A program made the translations under genes and the position numbers. Positions 62,625 through 64,000 of a DNA stretch of 64,000 nt are shown here, one piece after another. The DNA comes from Marinimicrobium locisalis (GTDB lineage: Bacteria; Pseudomonadota; Gammaproteobacteria; Pseudomonadales; Cellvibrionaceae): positions 62,001-126,000 of the forward strand of contig NZ_JBDLLG010000010.1 in NCBI RefSeq assembly GCF_039822625.1. Reading direction: 5' to 3'. Numbering within the stretch: position 1 is the first letter of the stretch; each line of letters opens with the position of its first letter. The notes below the pieces were generated by a model. It was not told where the DNA came from and made no database searches. It saw nothing but the letters and a program-made list of their open reading frames with translations.

Positions 62625-63040
62625 CTACTGTACCTCAACGACGAACGAAAGCCGGGTCAGGCCGTTGCGTTGGGCGGCGGCCAGCACCGCGCTGATGTAG
62701 CGGTAGTCGGTCGCCTCGTCAATACGCAGATCGAGCGGCCGCTCGGGGTTCTGGCCGGCCAGCCGGGCCAGGCGTGGTTCGATCTCGGCGGCCGGCAGTG
62801 GCGCGTCGTCCCAGTAGTAGTGTCCAGCGGCGTCGATGGCCAGGGTGTGGCGTTCAGGATCGGGTTGCTCGGCGGCGCCCTGCTCCCTGGGCAGGTCGAG
62901 CGGCACCTTGTGGGTGAGCAGCGGCGCGGTGACCAGGAAGATCACGAACAGCACCAGCATCACGTCCACCAGCGAGGTGGTGTTGATCTCGGCCAACGGG
63001 GGGCAGCCAGGTCGTGGGCTCTGCGGGTGGAGAGCGCCAT
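62625..63040 (-). CDS. exbD: ExbD/TolR-family biopolymer transport protein (apparent frameshift)
   Basis: The protein has the ExbD signature LAEINTTSLVDVMLVLFVIFLVTAPLL, with the membrane Asp that drives proton-linked energy transfer, and a periplasmic C-terminal domain of normal length ending SFVVEVQ. The natural start is the ATG at 63038-63040, coupled to the exbB stop (TGATG), but from there the frame runs MALSTRRAHDLAAPRW and misses the signature. One extra base in the six-G run at 62998-63003 would join the two. It is either a true frameshift (inactive or slippage-dependent) or a sequencing error. Confidence 0.75.
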
Positions 63041-63504
63041 CAGATTGCCTCCTGTTGCACATCCGGTACCGTCTGCCCGGCCTCGGCCTTGTCCGGGTGG
63101 TAGAGGCAGCTGTGCTGCAGGCGTTCGGCCAGTTGTAACAGCAGCTGGTGATGCACGCTATTGATGCGCCCCAGCAGGTTGTAGAAGAGCACCGCCGGGA
63201 TGGCGACGAACAGGCCGAAGGCGGTGGCCACCAGCGCCTCGCCCATGGGGCCGGAGACCACCGCCAGCGAGGCCGACTGCTGCGCCGAGATGGCGGTGAG
63301 GGTGCGATAGACCCCCCATACCGTGCCGAACAGACCGATGAAGGGGGCAGTGGTGGCGGTGGAGGCGAGCAGCGCCAGGCCCGCGCCCTTCCAGAACAGC
63401 AGGAACCAGGTTAGCAGCGACAGCCCGGCCAGCAGCCAGAACACTGCCGCCAGTACCGGGTCTTTTTGGTCGAAGTAGTGCAGCAGGTTGATGCCAGCAT
63501 CCAT
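63040..63504 (-). CDS. exbB: ExbB/TolQ-type proton channel subunit
   Basis: A 154-residue inner-membrane protein with three helices. The conserved MotA/TolQ/ExbB core is clear: STATTAPFIGLFGTVWGVYRTL with the proton-path Thr residues and GPMGEALVATAFGLFVAIPAVLFYN. It is shorter than E. coli ExbB, as many TonB-dependent-receptor-linked versions are. It pairs with ExbD and TonB to energise outer-membrane receptors. Starts and stops overlap (TGATG) with both the receptor gene before it and exbD after it, so the three are one operon. Confidence 0.88.
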   Translation of the reverse strand: MDAGINLLHYFDQKDPVLAAVFWLLAGLSLLTWFLLFWKGAGLALLASTATTAPFIGLFGTVWGVYRTLTAISAQQSASLAVVSGPMGEALVATAFGLFVAIPAVLFYNLLGRINSVHHQLLLQLAERLQHSCLYHPDKAEAGQTVPDVQQEAI

Positions 63505-64000
63505 CAGAAGCTCCCCTTCACGCCGACCAGGAACACCCGTCCGGTGGTCTCCGTCTCGATCTCGCCGTTCTTGTCCTTGAAGCGCTCGGTATTGGTCAGA
63601 TTCTCGCCGGCAAAAAACAGGCTCATTGAGCGGGTCAGGCCGGTTTCGGCGTACTGGTCCAGGGAAAACTCAGGGTCGATGCGTTCATCCTTGTTGCCCT
63701 CGGTCTTGCGCTCCTCACCCACATAATGGCCGTTGATCGAGATTCGGGTGCCACTCGGCGCATGGTCGTAGTAAAGACCGAGATTGGTGACAACATTGGC
63801 CGATTCATTGAATTGGCGGGTACGTCCGGTGAACTCGTCGAACACCTGCGAATCGGCAAAGGTCTGGTTGGCGCGCAGCTCGAAGCCGCCGGGGAGACCG
63901 AGGCTGCCCAGCTTGACGCGCTGTTCCAGTTCTACGCCCTGGAAGTGGCCGTCGCCGACGTTCTCGAAGCGGAACTGGTCCAGACCGCCGATCTGGACGC
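63504..64000 (-). CDS. TonB-dependent receptor, C-terminal part (start outside window)
   Basis: The frame is open to the window edge and gives the last ~165 residues of an outer-membrane receptor. Strand-loop repeats such as HFQGVELEQRVKLGS, FELRANQTFADSQVFDE and SMSLFFAGENLTNTERF end with the aromatic VFLVGVKGSF typical of TonB-dependent barrels. The substrate is not visible from this part. Its stop overlaps the exbB start, so receptor, exbB and exbD are co-transcribed, which suggests a dedicated energiser. Confidence 0.88.
   Translation of the reverse strand, partial: VQIGGLDQFRFENVGDGHFQGVELEQRVKLGSLGLPGGFELRANQTFADSQVFDEFTGRTRQFNESANVVTNLGLYYDHAPSGTRISINGHYVGEERKTEGNKDERIDPEFSLDQYAETGLTRSMSLFFAGENLTNTERFKDKNGEIETETTGRVFLVGVKGSF

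Noticed and set aside
1..64000. tRNA, rRNA, CRISPR arrays, riboswitches and a replication origin
   Set aside because: None was recognised by eye. The single DnaA box lies in the nrdA promoter, not in a cluster, so it is not taken as an origin.

Overview
The window (64 kb, mostly GC-rich and densely coded) looks like the chromosome of an aerobic or facultatively anaerobic gammaproteobacterium. The gene set (gspA/gspB, class Ia nrdAB with a two-ATP-cone NrdA, purU, wrbA, YqjD-type protein, MOSC, DUF6122, LbtU-like porin) recalls marine or saline Cellvibrionales/Pseudomonas-type lineages. That placement is inference from gene content only; no rRNA or tRNA gene is present to confirm it.

Layout. 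1-3.8 kb: the 3' half of an RND/MMPL exporter with a LolA-like periplasmic protein, an outer-membrane barrel candidate and a small membrane protein. 4.1-6.7 kb: gspA-gspB. 6.7-8.4 kb (minus): small membrane protein and a PAS-GGDEF diguanylate cyclase. 8.6-11.1 kb: a 70-bp inverted repeat, then a Tat-exported small subunit plus GMC oxidoreductase. 11.1-13.5 kb: a copper P-type ATPase behind a CueR-type promoter. 13.6-24.7 kb: stress and energy genes (YqjD-like, WrbA, cation exchanger) and a tight ppsA-ldhA-P2 ATPase-glgP operon. 24.7-29.3 kb: S9 peptidase, a secreted protein and a lipoprotein with Asp-box-like motifs.

29.3-34.3 kb (minus) is a four-gene electron-transfer operon: decaheme cytochrome, MtrB/PioB barrel, ferric-reductase-like flavocytochrome and cytochrome b5. 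It sits behind a perfect FNR/Anr box at exact class II spacing, which suggests an oxygen-repressed trans-outer-membrane electron conduit fed by NAD(P)H. 34.4-40.6 kb (minus) is a phosphorelay operon (hybrid kinase, Hpt-REC-REC-GGDEF protein, single REC). 40.7-44.7 kb (minus) holds envelope proteins, purU and an AEC carrier. 45-49.7 kb is nrdAB with a DnaA box, a pair of NrdR boxes and REP-like hairpins between the two genes.

49.7-56.7 kb is an AT-richer defence island: a two-gene CBASS (SMODS CD-NTase with AGS-C sensor, plus SLATT membrane effector) followed by a 1522-residue protein that joins a Cap4/PD-(D/E)XK-like nuclease, a STAND/AAA-type NTPase and a roughly 1000-residue C-terminal region I cannot assign. 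The last is the best candidate here for an undescribed AVAST-like system. 56.8-61.9 kb returns to chromosomal genes (MOSC, DUF6122, EF-G2, MmcQ/YjbR, LbtU-like porin). 61.9-62.6 kb is a graveyard of truncated genes (catalase start, DUF6789 end, alpha/beta-hydrolase start, possible IS21 start). 62.6-64 kb (minus) is the end of a TonB-dependent receptor with exbB and an apparently frameshifted exbD.
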